Below, one piece after another: positions 7,605 through 7,640 of a stretch of DNA of 7,640 nt (the first letter of the stretch is position 1; the number at the start of each line of letters is the position of its first letter). The stretch lies in assembly GCA_905236785.1 (NCBI GenBank), contig CAJOQC010000172.1, positions 1 to 7,640 of the forward strand, in the 5' to 3' direction. The position numbers were made by a program, and so were the translations under genes. Source of the stretch: an uncultured Selenomonadaceae bacterium. GTDB taxonomy: Bacteria; Bacillota; Negativicutes; Selenomonadales; Selenomonadaceae. The notes below the pieces were generated by a model. It did not search any database. It was not told the origin of the DNA and saw only the letters and a list, made by a program, of their open reading frames with translations.

Positions 7605-7609
7605 ACACC

Positions 7610-7640
7610 ATGCCCCAACCCATAGACGATACATTCTTAA
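7610..7640 (+). CDS. Start of an unidentified gene (3' partial)
   Basis: Ten codons are visible, reading MPQPIDDTFL, before the window ends. The call rests on the strong promoter and the well-spaced GAGGTG ribosome binding site, not on protein similarity. The product cannot be recognised. Having its own promoter suggests it is regulated separately from the envelope operon upstream. Confidence 0.6.
   Translation, partial: MPQPIDDTFL

Overview
The window is a tightly packed, all-plus-strand block of five genes, followed by a strong promoter and the first codons of a sixth gene. An HtpX protease and a lipid A/LPS-core-type phosphoethanolamine (PEtN) transferase argue for a bacterium with an outer membrane. 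Base composition is intermediate, with G/T-rich coding strands, frequent TTG/CTT leucine codons, and TTG and GTG start codons. The lineage cannot be fixed from this stretch. A diderm anaerobe such as a member of the Negativicutes would fit, but that is a low-confidence inference.

Layout: (1) 1-804, HtpX membrane zinc protease, with its start cut off by the window edge. (2) 820-2499, membrane-anchored sulfatase-fold PEtN transferase of the EptA/CptA type. (3) 2506-3081, small SAM-dependent methyltransferase resembling PmtA-like phospholipid N-methyltransferases. (4) 3084-4628, FAD-dependent oxidoreductase of the protoporphyrinogen-oxidase-like / UDP-galactopyranose-mutase-like group. (5) 4625-6064 and 6061-7542, two paralogous polytopic membrane proteins of a GT-C-like family with a C-terminal soluble domain, clearly an old tandem duplication. 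Gaps are 15, 6 and 2 bases, and the last two junctions are 4-base ATGA overlaps, so genes 2-6 almost certainly form one transcription unit. htpX probably feeds into it.

The next gene starts at 7610 behind a near-consensus sigma-70-type promoter (7551-7579). That promoter begins 9 bases after the last stop, and no terminator lies between. There is no RNA gene, insertion sequence, CRISPR array or gene-free stretch longer than about 70 bases.

Working model (inference): htpX supplies inner-membrane quality control, while the remaining genes modify envelope lipids or glycans. One transfers PEtN at the periplasmic face, one may methylate a PE-like head group, a flavoenzyme may act on a sugar or polyprenyl-linked intermediate, and two GT-C-like proteins may transfer lipid-linked sugars. 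The combination is coherent as an envelope-decoration operon, but only the first two products have well-established biochemistry.
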